Shown here: in pieces, positions 1-6,788 of the stretch
Layout of the letters: the number at the start of each line of letters is the position of its first letter
How positions within the stretch are numbered: the first letter of the stretch is position 1
NCBI GenBank assembly: GCA_023262645.1
Contig: JALRAA010000025.1
Coordinates: forward strand, 1 to 10,721
Source: Burkholderiaceae bacterium
Lineage (GTDB): Bacteria > Pseudomonadota > Gammaproteobacteria > Burkholderiales > Burkholderiaceae_C
Reading direction: 5' to 3'
DNA length: 10,721 nt
Translations under genes and position numbers: made by a program
Notes under the pieces: model-generated
Database searches by the model: none
What the model was told of the DNA's origin: nothing
The model's input: the letters and a program-made list of their open reading frames with translations, nothing else

Positions 1-1607
1 GCCCTGGGCAAATGGCCTTGGTCATATTCTGGCGGCGTACGCACATCCAACAAGTAGGTGGTGCGAGTGGTGTCTGCTTGCATCTGTTGCCATTCTTGTG
101 GATCAATGCGCTTGACACCTGCGCGAAACAGCAATGCCAACGCCGATGCAGCGGTTTTTTTTCTGTCTTCTTCGGTGAATTCGCCAAAAGTTTGTTGCGC
201 TTTCGAGGTCAGTTCTAAACCAGCCAACAGCCATCCTATGGTGCCATTTCGCAAAGCGCATACCGGGTTGGGAATGCCTGCGTTGATGAGAGATTGGGCG
301 CCGATGATGCTGCGTGTGCGCCCGGCGCAATGGACCACGATGCGGGTGGTGGCGTGGGGGGCCAGCGTGCGGGCACGCAACACCAATTCACCCCCTGGCA
401 CATTGATCGCACCGGGAATGCTCATGGTGTGGTACTCGTCAAACCGTCTGGCGTCCAACACCACCATGTCTGCGCCGCTGTCGATCAGGGCTTTGACTTC
501 CTGCGCAGAAAATGAAGGTGTTTTGCGGTGTGCTTCTACCCATTCGCCGAACGCTTTGCTGGGGACATTCACATCACTGAACAATTCACCGCCAGCAGCA
601 GCCCAACCTGCCAGACCGTTTTGAAAAATTCGGATGTCGGTGTAGCCGATGCGCTGAAATAATTCTGCAGCACGCACACTCAAACCCTCGCCGTTATCAA
701 GCAATACCAAGGGGGTATCGCGCTTGGGAATTCGTTGCCAAGCGTCGGCTTCTATGCGGCCTATCGGCAATTGAATAGCAAACAAAGGGTGGCTTTGGGC
801 ATAGGCGTGTTCTTCACGAACATCGATCAATGCTATTTCTTGTTTGTCCAGCAATGCTTGTTTGACTTCAGGGTAGGTCGAGCGCTTGAAGCCATGGTCT
901 GGTGCAGCTGTTGTGGGAGCCACGGCAGCAGGTTCGGTTTGGGGTGCGCGCGCTGTGGTGGTTTGTGGCGCGGCTGCAGCAACCGGCAAAACGGGTGTTG
1001 CTGCAACGGGCGTCGTTGTGGTGGCCGTAGGCATGTTGGGTAAGTTGGCATAGCCTTGGATAAACACATGGCGCGAACCGTCTTCGCGGTAGAAGTGTCG
1101 GGCCGTCACGCCAATGTTGCCTTGGTACACCTCGATGCAAACACAGACTTGGTCAGGTAACGGGTTCCAAACCTTGTGCACATCACCCATGCGAGGGGAT
1201 ACCGCTTCGATATCGCCGGGCAACATGTCAATCTGAAAGCCAGCGGGCACCCATCTGCCATCGGACATTTTGCTAAATGGCTGGCACGATTGGCTGCCAC
1301 GCAACACACCGCTGAGTCCCCACACCGTGTGGTCGTGGATGGGCATGCTTTGACCAGGGCCCAACACCAGGCTCACCACACTGAAGCGGTTGGCAGGGTC
1401 TGCATAAATCAAATAAAGCTGCGGATGGTGCGGGTGAGCTTGCGACAAATCCGGGTGCAACCAATCGTCGTGGGTTAACAGCGGCACCATGAGTTGTCGT
1501 GCCGGTTCCAGCAGTTCGTCTTCAGCGGGAGAGAGTTCAACCAGCCGGGTCATCTCGGCCAGAAACTGGTGCAGTCTTTGACTCTGGGGCTTGGTCGCTT
1601 CGTACAT
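1..1607 (-). CDS. Cysteine/thiol dioxygenase-type cupin fused to multiple rhodanese domains (3' end off the window)
   Basis: The frame is open from an ATG at 1607 to the left edge, giving 535 residues with no stop. The start is tightly bounded because an in-frame TGA lies at 1620-1622. Residues 1-191 form a cysteine-dioxygenase-like cupin. The HxH iron ligands are H91 and H93 in PIHDHTVWG, and the third is probably H144 in GDVHKVWNP. A linker rich in Ala, Pro and Thr follows at about 192-236. Rhodanese domain 1 (about 240-345) has Asp304 where the catalytic Cys is expected (VLLDNGEGLS), so it is probably inactive. Rhodanese domain 2 (about 365-480) has an intact loop, HCAGRTRS, with Cys427. 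A third rhodanese domain starts at about 500 (LLDVRTPPEYDQGHLPR) and is cut by the window edge. The family oxidises cysteine or 3-mercaptopropionate to the sulfinate, and rhodaneses move sulfane sulfur. The inferred role is thiol or persulfide handling in the cytoplasm, since no signal peptide is seen. The exact substrate is uncertain. Confidence 0.9.
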   Translation of the reverse strand, partial: MYEATKPQSQRLHQFLAEMTRLVELSPAEDELLEPARQLMVPLLTHDDWLHPDLSQAHPHHPQLYLIYADPANRFSVVSLVLGPGQSMPIHDHTVWGLSGVLRGSQSCQPFSKMSDGRWVPAGFQIDMLPGDIEAVSPRMGDVHKVWNPLPDQVCVCIEVYQGNIGVTARHFYREDGSRHVFIQGYANLPNMPTATTTTPVAATPVLPVAAAAPQTTTARAPQTEPAAVAPTTAAPDHGFKRSTYPEVKQALLDKQEIALIDVREEHAYAQSHPLFAIQLPIGRIEADAWQRIPKRDTPLVLLDNGEGLSVRAAELFQRIGYTDIRIFQNGLAGWAAAGGELFSDVNVPSKAFGEWVEAHRKTPSFSAQEVKALIDSGADMVVLDARRFDEYHTMSIPGAINVPGGELVLRARTLAPHATTRIVVHCAGRTRSIIGAQSLINAGIPNPVCALRNGTIGWLLAGLELTSKAQQTFGEFTEEDRKKTAASALALLFRAGVKRIDPQEWQQMQADTTRTTYLLDVRTPPEYDQGHLPR

Positions 1608-1695
1608 CTCAGCATATTTTCATATAAGGTGACGATTGTTTCACAGTCATACGCCACAAAAATCACAGCGCGGCAAACGCTATGCTAGACACACC
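1608..1695. promoter_or_regulatory. Divergent intergenic control region between the cupin-rhodanese gene and aroE
   Basis: These 88 bases separate two divergent start codons, so promoters for both genes should lie here or just inside them. On the plus strand, TATGCT at 1681-1686 resembles a -10 box, but I see no good -35 at the right spacing. If it is used, aroE mRNA would start only a few bases before its ATG. On the minus strand, ATGACT and TTATAT are 17 bases apart but match the consensus poorly. No clear operator palindrome is visible. That promoters are present is inferred from gene orientation; the individual boxes are weak. Confidence 0.3.
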
Positions 1696-2544
1696 ATGCA
1701 CACACACACTTCAAACACATTTGTTTTGGCAGGCGTCATGGGCTGGCCGATTTCCCATTCGCGCTCGCCGGTGATCCATGGCCATTGGATCAAGCAATTG
1801 GGATTGCGCGGCACCTATGTGCCACTCGCGGTCAATCCAGTACTTTTGCCGCAGGCCCTCGGTGGATTGTCTGCATTGGGATTTGCAGGATGCAACCTGA
1901 CGCTGCCTCACAAAGTAGATGCATTGGCGCATGTGACCCAGCTAGACGACGTGGCCCGCCAGATTGGCGCGGTCAACACGGTCATCGTCAACCCAGACGG
2001 CAGCTTGCGCGGCACCAACACGGATGCCTTTGGTTACATACAAAGTTTGCATGAAGCGCAACCCGATTGGCAAGCCGCGCAAGGGGCTGCCGTGGTGTTG
2101 GGTGCAGGGGGTGCCGCCCGAGCCATCGTTTGGGCGTTGGCAGACGCGGGCGTGAAGGACATTCGGTTGCTCAACCGCAGCCGTGACAAAGCCGATGCAT
2201 TGGCCAGCGAGTTTGGATCGCCGGTGCATGCTTACCCCTGGGAACAGCGCCATGACGCTTTGTCCGATGCCGCATTGCTGGTCAACACCACCACCCAAGG
2301 CATGCAGGGACAGCCTGTATTGGATATCGATTTGGCCAAACTGCCTGTGCATGCGGTGGTGTCTGACATTGTTTACACGCCGCTACAAACCGATTTGCTG
2401 ATGCGTGCCCATCACAGGGGCAACCCGACAGTCAACGGCTTGGGCATGCTGTTGCATCAGGCCAGACCAGGTTTTGCTGCTTGGTTTGGTGTCATGCCCG
2501 ATGTCACACCCGCATTGTGGCAAGCGGTGATGTCGACCTTGTAA
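1696..2544 (+). CDS. aroE: Shikimate dehydrogenase (NADP+)
   Basis: This protein (282 aa) reduces 3-dehydroshikimate to shikimate with NADPH, in the cytoplasmic pathway to chorismate and the aromatic amino acids. The shikimate-binding motif SHSRSP is at residues 20-25. The catalytic pair is Lys73 (in NLTLPHK) and Asp110 (in GTNTDAFGY). The nucleotide loop GAGGAAR is at 136-142, and NRS at 160-162 follows the next strand, where the NADP phosphate is usually bound. The C-terminal half carries VNTTTQGM, SDIVYTPLQT and NGLGMLLHQA. Length is normal for AroE. I chose the ATG at 1696 because the family begins shortly before the GxPIxHSxSP motif; an in-frame ATG at 1636 would add 20 unconvincing residues. 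No clear Shine-Dalgarno precedes 1696. The stop abuts that of convergent soxA, so there is no intergenic space. It looks complete and functional and has no evident link to the sulfur genes. Confidence 0.96.
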   Translation: MHTHTSNTFVLAGVMGWPISHSRSPVIHGHWIKQLGLRGTYVPLAVNPVLLPQALGGLSALGFAGCNLTLPHKVDALAHVTQLDDVARQIGAVNTVIVNPDGSLRGTNTDAFGYIQSLHEAQPDWQAAQGAAVVLGAGGAARAIVWALADAGVKDIRLLNRSRDKADALASEFGSPVHAYPWEQRHDALSDAALLVNTTTQGMQGQPVLDIDLAKLPVHAVVSDIVYTPLQTDLLMRAHHRGNPTVNGLGMLLHQARPGFAAWFGVMPDVTPALWQAVMSTL

Positions 2545-3360
2545 TTACTTGCGCACCGAGGGCACTTCGATATTCAAACCCTGCGCGCGCCACATCAAAT
2601 ACAAACTGATATCGCGCATATCGCCATGTCCCCATGGCGGAATGTCGGCTTTGACACCGGTGTAGCAAAACCGCAGCCGCCTCTCTAACGAAGCCAAGCG
2701 TTGCCATTCGATCCGGTAGGCAGGGTAGGCATTCGGTTGGCCTTGGCTCAATTTATCGGTGAACAACTTGATGCCATATCGCTGGTCATGGCATTGTGTG
2801 CAAGCCAAGTTCATTTGCCCTTGGCGTGTCATGAATATTTTTTGACCGGCTTCAAAACGCGGTTGGGCTTTGCCATCGATGCTCACTTGAATCGGCATGC
2901 CATTCGATGCCGAGGTGACGTACAAAGTCATGGCCAGTAACTCATCGGATTCGAATGGCCATTCATTGGCTTTTTGATTTTTTTGGCGGCATTGCCGTAT
3001 GCGGTCTTCCAAGTTGAACAATTGACCACTGGCTTTGTCGATGGCCGGATAGCGTGTCGCAACGCCTTTCATGCTGGCACTCAGTTCACCATGGCAAGAC
3101 TGGCAGCTTTTGTCAGCTTTGCCCGCTACTTGTTTCCACAACTTTGCTCCTCTGTCCATCGACGGAAGTGCGGGATTGGCGAAATCATCGGCTTGCAAAT
3201 CCAAAATTTCAGGCCCTGTGAACGCCAAACCTGATTTCAACTTGTCTAAGGGAATCATGCGTTGTTGGGCGAGCACTGGCGCTGCAGTCAAGAGAGCGCC
3301 CAGCCCAGCAAGACCCATGAAAAAGCCGAAGCGTTTCAAAACTATGGTGAAGAACAACAT
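2545..3360 (-). CDS. soxA: SoxA, diheme c-type cytochrome subunit of the SoxAX complex
   Basis: With SoxX this cytochrome attaches a sulfur substrate oxidatively to the SoxY cysteine in the periplasm. The 271-aa protein has a Sec signal peptide, with K9/R10, a hydrophobic stretch at 11-30 and likely cleavage after VLA (residue 31). Two heme-attachment motifs are present: CQSCH (86-90) and CTQCH (187-191), so this is the diheme type. Cys124 in RIRQCRQKNQ matches the conserved disulfide or ligand region. Cys232 in RRLRFCYTGV matches the SoxA active-site cysteine that ligates the catalytic heme as a persulfide. The ATG at 3360 is chosen because it starts 1 base after the soxZ stop and gives a well-formed signal peptide; a start at 3441 would add 27 residues lying inside soxZ. 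The Shine-Dalgarno is weak, so translation is probably coupled to soxZ. It is the last gene of the operon, with no soxB after it. Confidence 0.95.
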   Translation of the reverse strand: MLFFTIVLKRFGFFMGLAGLGALLTAAPVLAQQRMIPLDKLKSGLAFTGPEILDLQADDFANPALPSMDRGAKLWKQVAGKADKSCQSCHGELSASMKGVATRYPAIDKASGQLFNLEDRIRQCRQKNQKANEWPFESDELLAMTLYVTSASNGMPIQVSIDGKAQPRFEAGQKIFMTRQGQMNLACTQCHDQRYGIKLFTDKLSQGQPNAYPAYRIEWQRLASLERRLRFCYTGVKADIPPWGHGDMRDISLYLMWRAQGLNIEVPSVRK

Positions 3361-3361
3361 G

Positions 3362-3712
3362 TCAGGATTTGGGTGCCTGGGTTTGATTGGCGGGCTCAAC
3401 CACCAAGTTGTAACGCAGCTCGCCGATATAACCTTTGTCATCTACCCAGCGGAAATACAGCTCTCCAGAACGGGTGGCACGCAGATAAAACTCAAACAAG
3501 GGGTTGGCAGCTGTGCCTGTGGTGGGCTCGACCCGAAACACTTCTTTCTCGTGCAATATGCATTGCAAATGGCGAATCACATTGCGCTTGATGAGTACGC
3601 CATCTAAGTCACGCAAAAAACCGCTGTCCATCGGGTGTTGAACCAGCAACCGAAGTTTGAACACATCACCTTCTACGATGCGGTTGGGGACTTGTAATCG
3701 TGCGGTTGTCAT
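3362..3712 (-). CDS. soxZ: SoxZ, sulfur carrier complex subunit
   Basis: SoxZ is the partner of SoxY in the periplasmic carrier on which sulfur intermediates stay covalently bound. The protein is 116 aa, close to or slightly longer than the usual SoxZ, and lacks its own signal peptide, as expected since it is exported bound to Tat-dependent SoxY. Family features are the N-terminal ARLQVP strand, the HPMDSG segment at 26-31 (compare HPMETG in other SoxZ), EVFR at 57-60, AANP at 68-71, and the SGELYFRWVDDKG strand-turn region at 82-94. The C-terminus has a short polar tail. The start ATG lies 3 bases after the soxY stop, with a weak GGAT as possible ribosome site, so coupling to soxY is likely. 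Confidence 0.94.
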   Translation of the reverse strand: MTTARLQVPNRIVEGDVFKLRLLVQHPMDSGFLRDLDGVLIKRNVIRHLQCILHEKEVFRVEPTTGTAANPLFEFYLRATRSGELYFRWVDDKGYIGELRYNLVVEPANQTQAPKS

Positions 3713-3715
3713 GCG

Positions 3716-4225
3716 TTATCCGTTGTCAATGCAAGCCGCTTCCGTGACCACGACCTCTTGCGTTTCATAGCGAAATGAGCCATCAGACAGGCGCGCGAGT
3801 GCAACCACCATTTGCGTGCCAGATAAGCGCACACGCATGCTGAGTTCAGCGCGGCCGTTCCACGGGCCCAGCACAAACATGGCCATCAAGGGCACAGGGT
3901 TGCGTTGCGAGATCAAATAAATATGGGTCACATGAGACGCCTCGGTCATGGGACTGTCGATCTTCAGGCTCAACGGCACCAAGTGACCGTTGTCAGCAAG
4001 CATAGGCAAGGACAAGGTGACGCCTTCGTGTTTCATTGGTTGACGCACCACATAAGGCGCCACCATTTCATCGAAAGTGCGAAGACGCGCGTCGCTCAAA
4101 TCTTGCACGCGACCCAAGACAGACATGTCTTGTGCGTTGGCCAGACCAGCACCCATGCCCCAGGCGCCGACAGTGGTTTGCAAAAAGCGGATCAGGTAAT
4201 CGCGGCGTGACAAGCTTGTCAACAT
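3716..4225 (-). CDS. soxY: SoxY, sulfur covalently binding carrier protein with an atypical C-terminal arm
   Basis: SoxY carries the sulfur substrate on a cysteine near its C-terminus while SoxAX, SoxB and SoxCD act on it. This 169-aa protein has a twin-arginine signal (SRRDYL, residues 6-11) with likely cleavage after ANA at 31. The body fits the SoxY fold, with VAPYVV (55-60), HVTHIYLISQRNP (98-110) and a beta-rich C-terminal half. It is followed directly by soxZ, its obligate partner. The odd point is the end: the usual GGCGG-type flexible arm is replaced by EAACIDNG, with Cys165 four residues from the terminus and no glycine pair around it. The cysteine is present, so carrier function is possible, but arm flexibility or partner recognition may differ. 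The start is supported by AAAGGA at 4231-4236, 5 bases before the ATG, and by a 1-base overlap with the soxX stop. Confidence 0.9.
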   Translation of the reverse strand: MLTSLSRRDYLIRFLQTTVGAWGMGAGLANAQDMSVLGRVQDLSDARLRTFDEMVAPYVVRQPMKHEGVTLSLPMLADNGHLVPLSLKIDSPMTEASHVTHIYLISQRNPVPLMAMFVLGPWNGRAELSMRVRLSGTQMVVALARLSDGSFRYETQEVVVTEAACIDNG

Positions 4226-4638
4226 CAGGGTCCTTTGGTGGCGTTGAGTAAATAGGCAACGATGTCTTCCAAGCCTTGCTCGGTGAGTACGGTTTTGCCT
4301 ATGAGGGGCTTGGCCACATTGTGTAAGCCTTGCGTGCTGAAGTAAGCAGGCATGAAAGTTTGCGGGTTCAGCAAACGCGGGTCGGCGATTCGATAACGGA
4401 TTTGTTCCGCACTCAAACGCTGGCTCAGCCCTTGGAGATTCGGCCCCATTTCACCGCCATCTTTCATGCCGGGAATGGTGTGACATAACACGCAACCTGT
4501 CTCTTGGCGGTTGACCAACAGCTTGCGACCACGCTCGACATCTGCAGTGGCCGCAGACGCCGTGGCGGGCATGCCATCGTTGGCCGCCCAAGACGTGGCA
4601 GAGCAGAAAAGGGCGAGGGCAAAGCCAATCTGCTTCAT
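4225..4638 (-). CDS. soxX: SoxX, monoheme c-type cytochrome
   Basis: SoxX is the small cytochrome of SoxAX and passes electrons from the SoxA active site on to the respiratory chain. The 137-aa protein has a Sec signal peptide with cleavage near SWA (residues 16-18). The single heme motif is CVLCH at 49-53, followed by IPG. The distal ligand is probably Met96 in NPQTFMPAYF, a SoxX hallmark, and GPNLQGLSQR (65-74) is also typical of the family. The start ATG overlaps the end of the Mo-hydroxylase gene by 4 bases (ATGA), and no strong Shine-Dalgarno is seen, which points to translational coupling. Mo hydroxylases of the IorAB/periplasmic aldehyde-oxidase type often use a neighbouring cytochrome c as electron acceptor. 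This SoxX could therefore serve both systems; that is inference. Confidence 0.92.
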   Translation of the reverse strand: MKQIGFALALFCSATSWAANDGMPATASAATADVERGRKLLVNRQETGCVLCHTIPGMKDGGEMGPNLQGLSQRLSAEQIRYRIADPRLLNPQTFMPAYFSTQGLHNVAKPLIGKTVLTEQGLEDIVAYLLNATKGP

Positions 4639-6788
4639 GCTTTGGCGAGTGACAAACCGTGGTTTTTCAAAGGCAACGAACGAATGCGTTTACCGGTGGC
4701 AGCAAACAACGCATTGCCAAGCGCGGGTGCCAACGGGGCTTGTGCGGGTTCGCCAACGCCGCCCCAAAATCCACCGGTGGGTGCAATGACGGTTTCCACT
4801 TTGGGCATTTCATTCATACGCATCATGCGGTAGTCGTGGAAATTGGATTGCTCAATGCGACCGTCTTTGACTGTCATCTCGCCCCAGAAAATCGCCGTCA
4901 AGCCGTGCACCACACTGCCTTGCAACTGTGCTTGGATATTGTCAGGGTTGACCGCGTAGCCTGGATCAATACCAATCACTACGCGGTGAATTTTGACTTC
5001 GCCTCTGGCGTTGACAGACACCTCACAAACGCATGCGGTCCAACTGCCATAACCGTCCACACTGGCAATGCCACGGTGCACACCCTTGGGCAACGGTTTG
5101 CCCCAGTCAGCCGCCTTGGCAACAGCTTGCAAAATGCTGCGATCACGGTTGGCTTTTTCATTGTTGGGCAACAGTGACAGGCGATAAGCCAGCGGGTCCT
5201 GTCCTGCGGCATAAGCCAATTCGTCCAGAAAACATTCGCGCACAAACGGATTTTGCGAATGGCCTACCGTGCGCCAAAAACCCACGGGCACATGGGTGGT
5301 GCGCATGGCAAAGTCCACCAAGGTGTTGGGAATGGCGTAAGGGTGGTCGTTGAAACAGGCCACCGCTTGTTGGTCCACGCCGTTTTGCAACGGCATTCGC
5401 AGCAATTGCGAAAACAAAGAGGGGGCACTGACGCGCACATGCAATGCGTGGGGTTTGCCTGCGGCGTCCACGGTGGCGCGCATGCGCACCAAACTGGCGG
5501 GACGGTACAAGTCGTGTTGCATGTCCTCTTCACGGCTCCACATCAGTTTGATCGGCTTTCCAGGTATTTGCATGGCGATCGCCACCGCTTGGCGCGTGAA
5601 ATCTTGCGGGCTTTTGCGTCCCAAACCTCCGCCCATTTGCATGGCGTAGACACGAACTTTTTCTTGTGCGATGTCAGCCGTGGATGCGGCAGCCGTCAAG
5701 GTCGATTCGGGGTTTTGTGTGGATACCCAGACATCAAGTTGGTTCTCTGTCCACATGGCGGTACAGACCATGGGTTCCATGGTGGCATGTGCCAAATACG
5801 GTGTGTAGTACTCGGCCTCGACCACAGGACCGGTTGCCAAAGCTGTAAGGGTGTCTCCGTCGTTGCGGGCAATCGCAGGGTCTTTGAGGCTCAAACCATC
5901 TCGGTAAACCTGCATGATGTGGGCGCTGTTGACCGCGCCATTCTTTCCGTTGTCCCATTCGATAGACACGTCTCGCAAGGCTTCTTTGGCGCGCCACCAG
6001 TTGTCGGCCACCACTGCGACAAATTCACCCAGGTTGATGACTTTCACGATGCCGCGTCGGTTGTCTACCTTGCTGCTGTCCACCGCCGTGGCTTTGCCAC
6101 CAAAGACGGGCGATTGGGCGATGGCGGCATGCAACATGTTGGGCAGTTGCACATCGACACCATAGCGAATCTTGCCAGTCACAATGTCGGCGATATCTAC
6201 GCGTGGCAGGGGCTTGCCTGCGAGCGTCCAGGATGCGGGATCCTTCAGTGGAATGTCTTTGGGCGGGGTCAATTTCGCAGCATCGCCCGCGAGCTGCCCA
6301 TAGCTGAGTTTTTTCCCGCTGGCGCTGTGCACCACCATGCCCATGCTGGCCTTGCATTCAGAGGCTGGCACGCCCCATCGCTGTGCGGCTGCTTCGACCA
6401 ACATGATGCGCGCTGCGGCACCTGCTTTGCGCAAATATTCTTGCGACATGCGAATGGTGCGGCTGCCCACACTGGCCATGTCGCCATACACCCGTTTGCG
6501 ACGCAAATTGTCGTGCGCAGGCACATCGACGATGCGTACTTTTTTCCAATCCACTTCCAGCTCTTCGGCGATCAACATGGGTGCTGAGGTTCGGCTGCCC
6601 TGACCCATTTCGGTACGCGCATACCGAATCACCACCGATTCATCGGGGTGGATCTCAATCCAAGCATTGACCTCGGTGCTATCAGCTGCAGCGGCAGACT
6701 GCGGCCAAACGAAGCCCAGACTCAAAGTGGCGGCCGTGCTGCCACTGACTTGTAAAAACAATCGGCGGTGGATGTCAGGCATGCTCAT
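4635..6788 (-). CDS. IorB-like molybdopterin-binding subunit, xanthine dehydrogenase superfamily, Tat-exported
   Basis: This is the large catalytic subunit of a molybdenum hydroxylase (717 aa) of the kind called isoquinoline 1-oxidoreductase beta subunit or periplasmic aldehyde oxidase. Such enzymes hydroxylate an N-heterocycle or aldehyde with water-derived oxygen. A Tat signal is present (HRRLFLQ, twin Arg 8-9, then a hydrophobic stretch to about 34). Cofactor motifs are MGQGSRTSAPML (61-72), GGGLGRK (386-392), GFWRTVGHSQN (503-513) and QLQGS (621-625). The catalytic glutamate is Glu680 in GEPAQAPLAP. A hammerhead-like segment lies at about 200-300 (TGKIRYGVD). The ATG at 6788 is chosen because AGGAGG precedes it by 6 bases and it overlaps the [2Fe-2S] gene by ATGA; a longer reading up to 6962 only shadows that gene. 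The substrate cannot be read from the sequence. Its place directly before soxX is unusual. No maturation factor (XdhC/MobA-like) is in the window. Confidence 0.9.
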   Translation of the reverse strand: MSMPDIHRRLFLQVSGSTAATLSLGFVWPQSAAAADSTEVNAWIEIHPDESVVIRYARTEMGQGSRTSAPMLIAEELEVDWKKVRIVDVPAHDNLRRKRVYGDMASVGSRTIRMSQEYLRKAGAAARIMLVEAAAQRWGVPASECKASMGMVVHSASGKKLSYGQLAGDAAKLTPPKDIPLKDPASWTLAGKPLPRVDIADIVTGKIRYGVDVQLPNMLHAAIAQSPVFGGKATAVDSSKVDNRRGIVKVINLGEFVAVVADNWWRAKEALRDVSIEWDNGKNGAVNSAHIMQVYRDGLSLKDPAIARNDGDTLTALATGPVVEAEYYTPYLAHATMEPMVCTAMWTENQLDVWVSTQNPESTLTAAASTADIAQEKVRVYAMQMGGGLGRKSPQDFTRQAVAIAMQIPGKPIKLMWSREEDMQHDLYRPASLVRMRATVDAAGKPHALHVRVSAPSLFSQLLRMPLQNGVDQQAVACFNDHPYAIPNTLVDFAMRTTHVPVGFWRTVGHSQNPFVRECFLDELAYAAGQDPLAYRLSLLPNNEKANRDRSILQAVAKAADWGKPLPKGVHRGIASVDGYGSWTACVCEVSVNARGEVKIHRVVIGIDPGYAVNPDNIQAQLQGSVVHGLTAIFWGEMTVKDGRIEQSNFHDYRMMRMNEMPKVETVIAPTGGFWGGVGEPAQAPLAPALGNALFAATGKRIRSLPLKNHGLSLAKA

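Noticed and set aside
58..624. A 188-codon open frame on the plus strand
   Set aside because: It is antisense to the rhodanese domains, which are clearly coding on the minus strand.
1636..1695. N-terminal extension of aroE from an upstream ATG
   Set aside because: The extra 20 residues do not resemble AroE and lie in the intergenic control region.
1697..1708. CA-dinucleotide run at the start of aroE as a phase-variation tract
   Set aside because: Only about five to six units, too short to be a convincing slippage site in a housekeeping gene.
5253..6587. A 444-codon open frame on the plus strand
   Set aside because: It lies wholly opposite the Mo-hydroxylase gene, shows no family motif, and the minus-strand reading has clear cofactor motifs and a catalytic glutamate.
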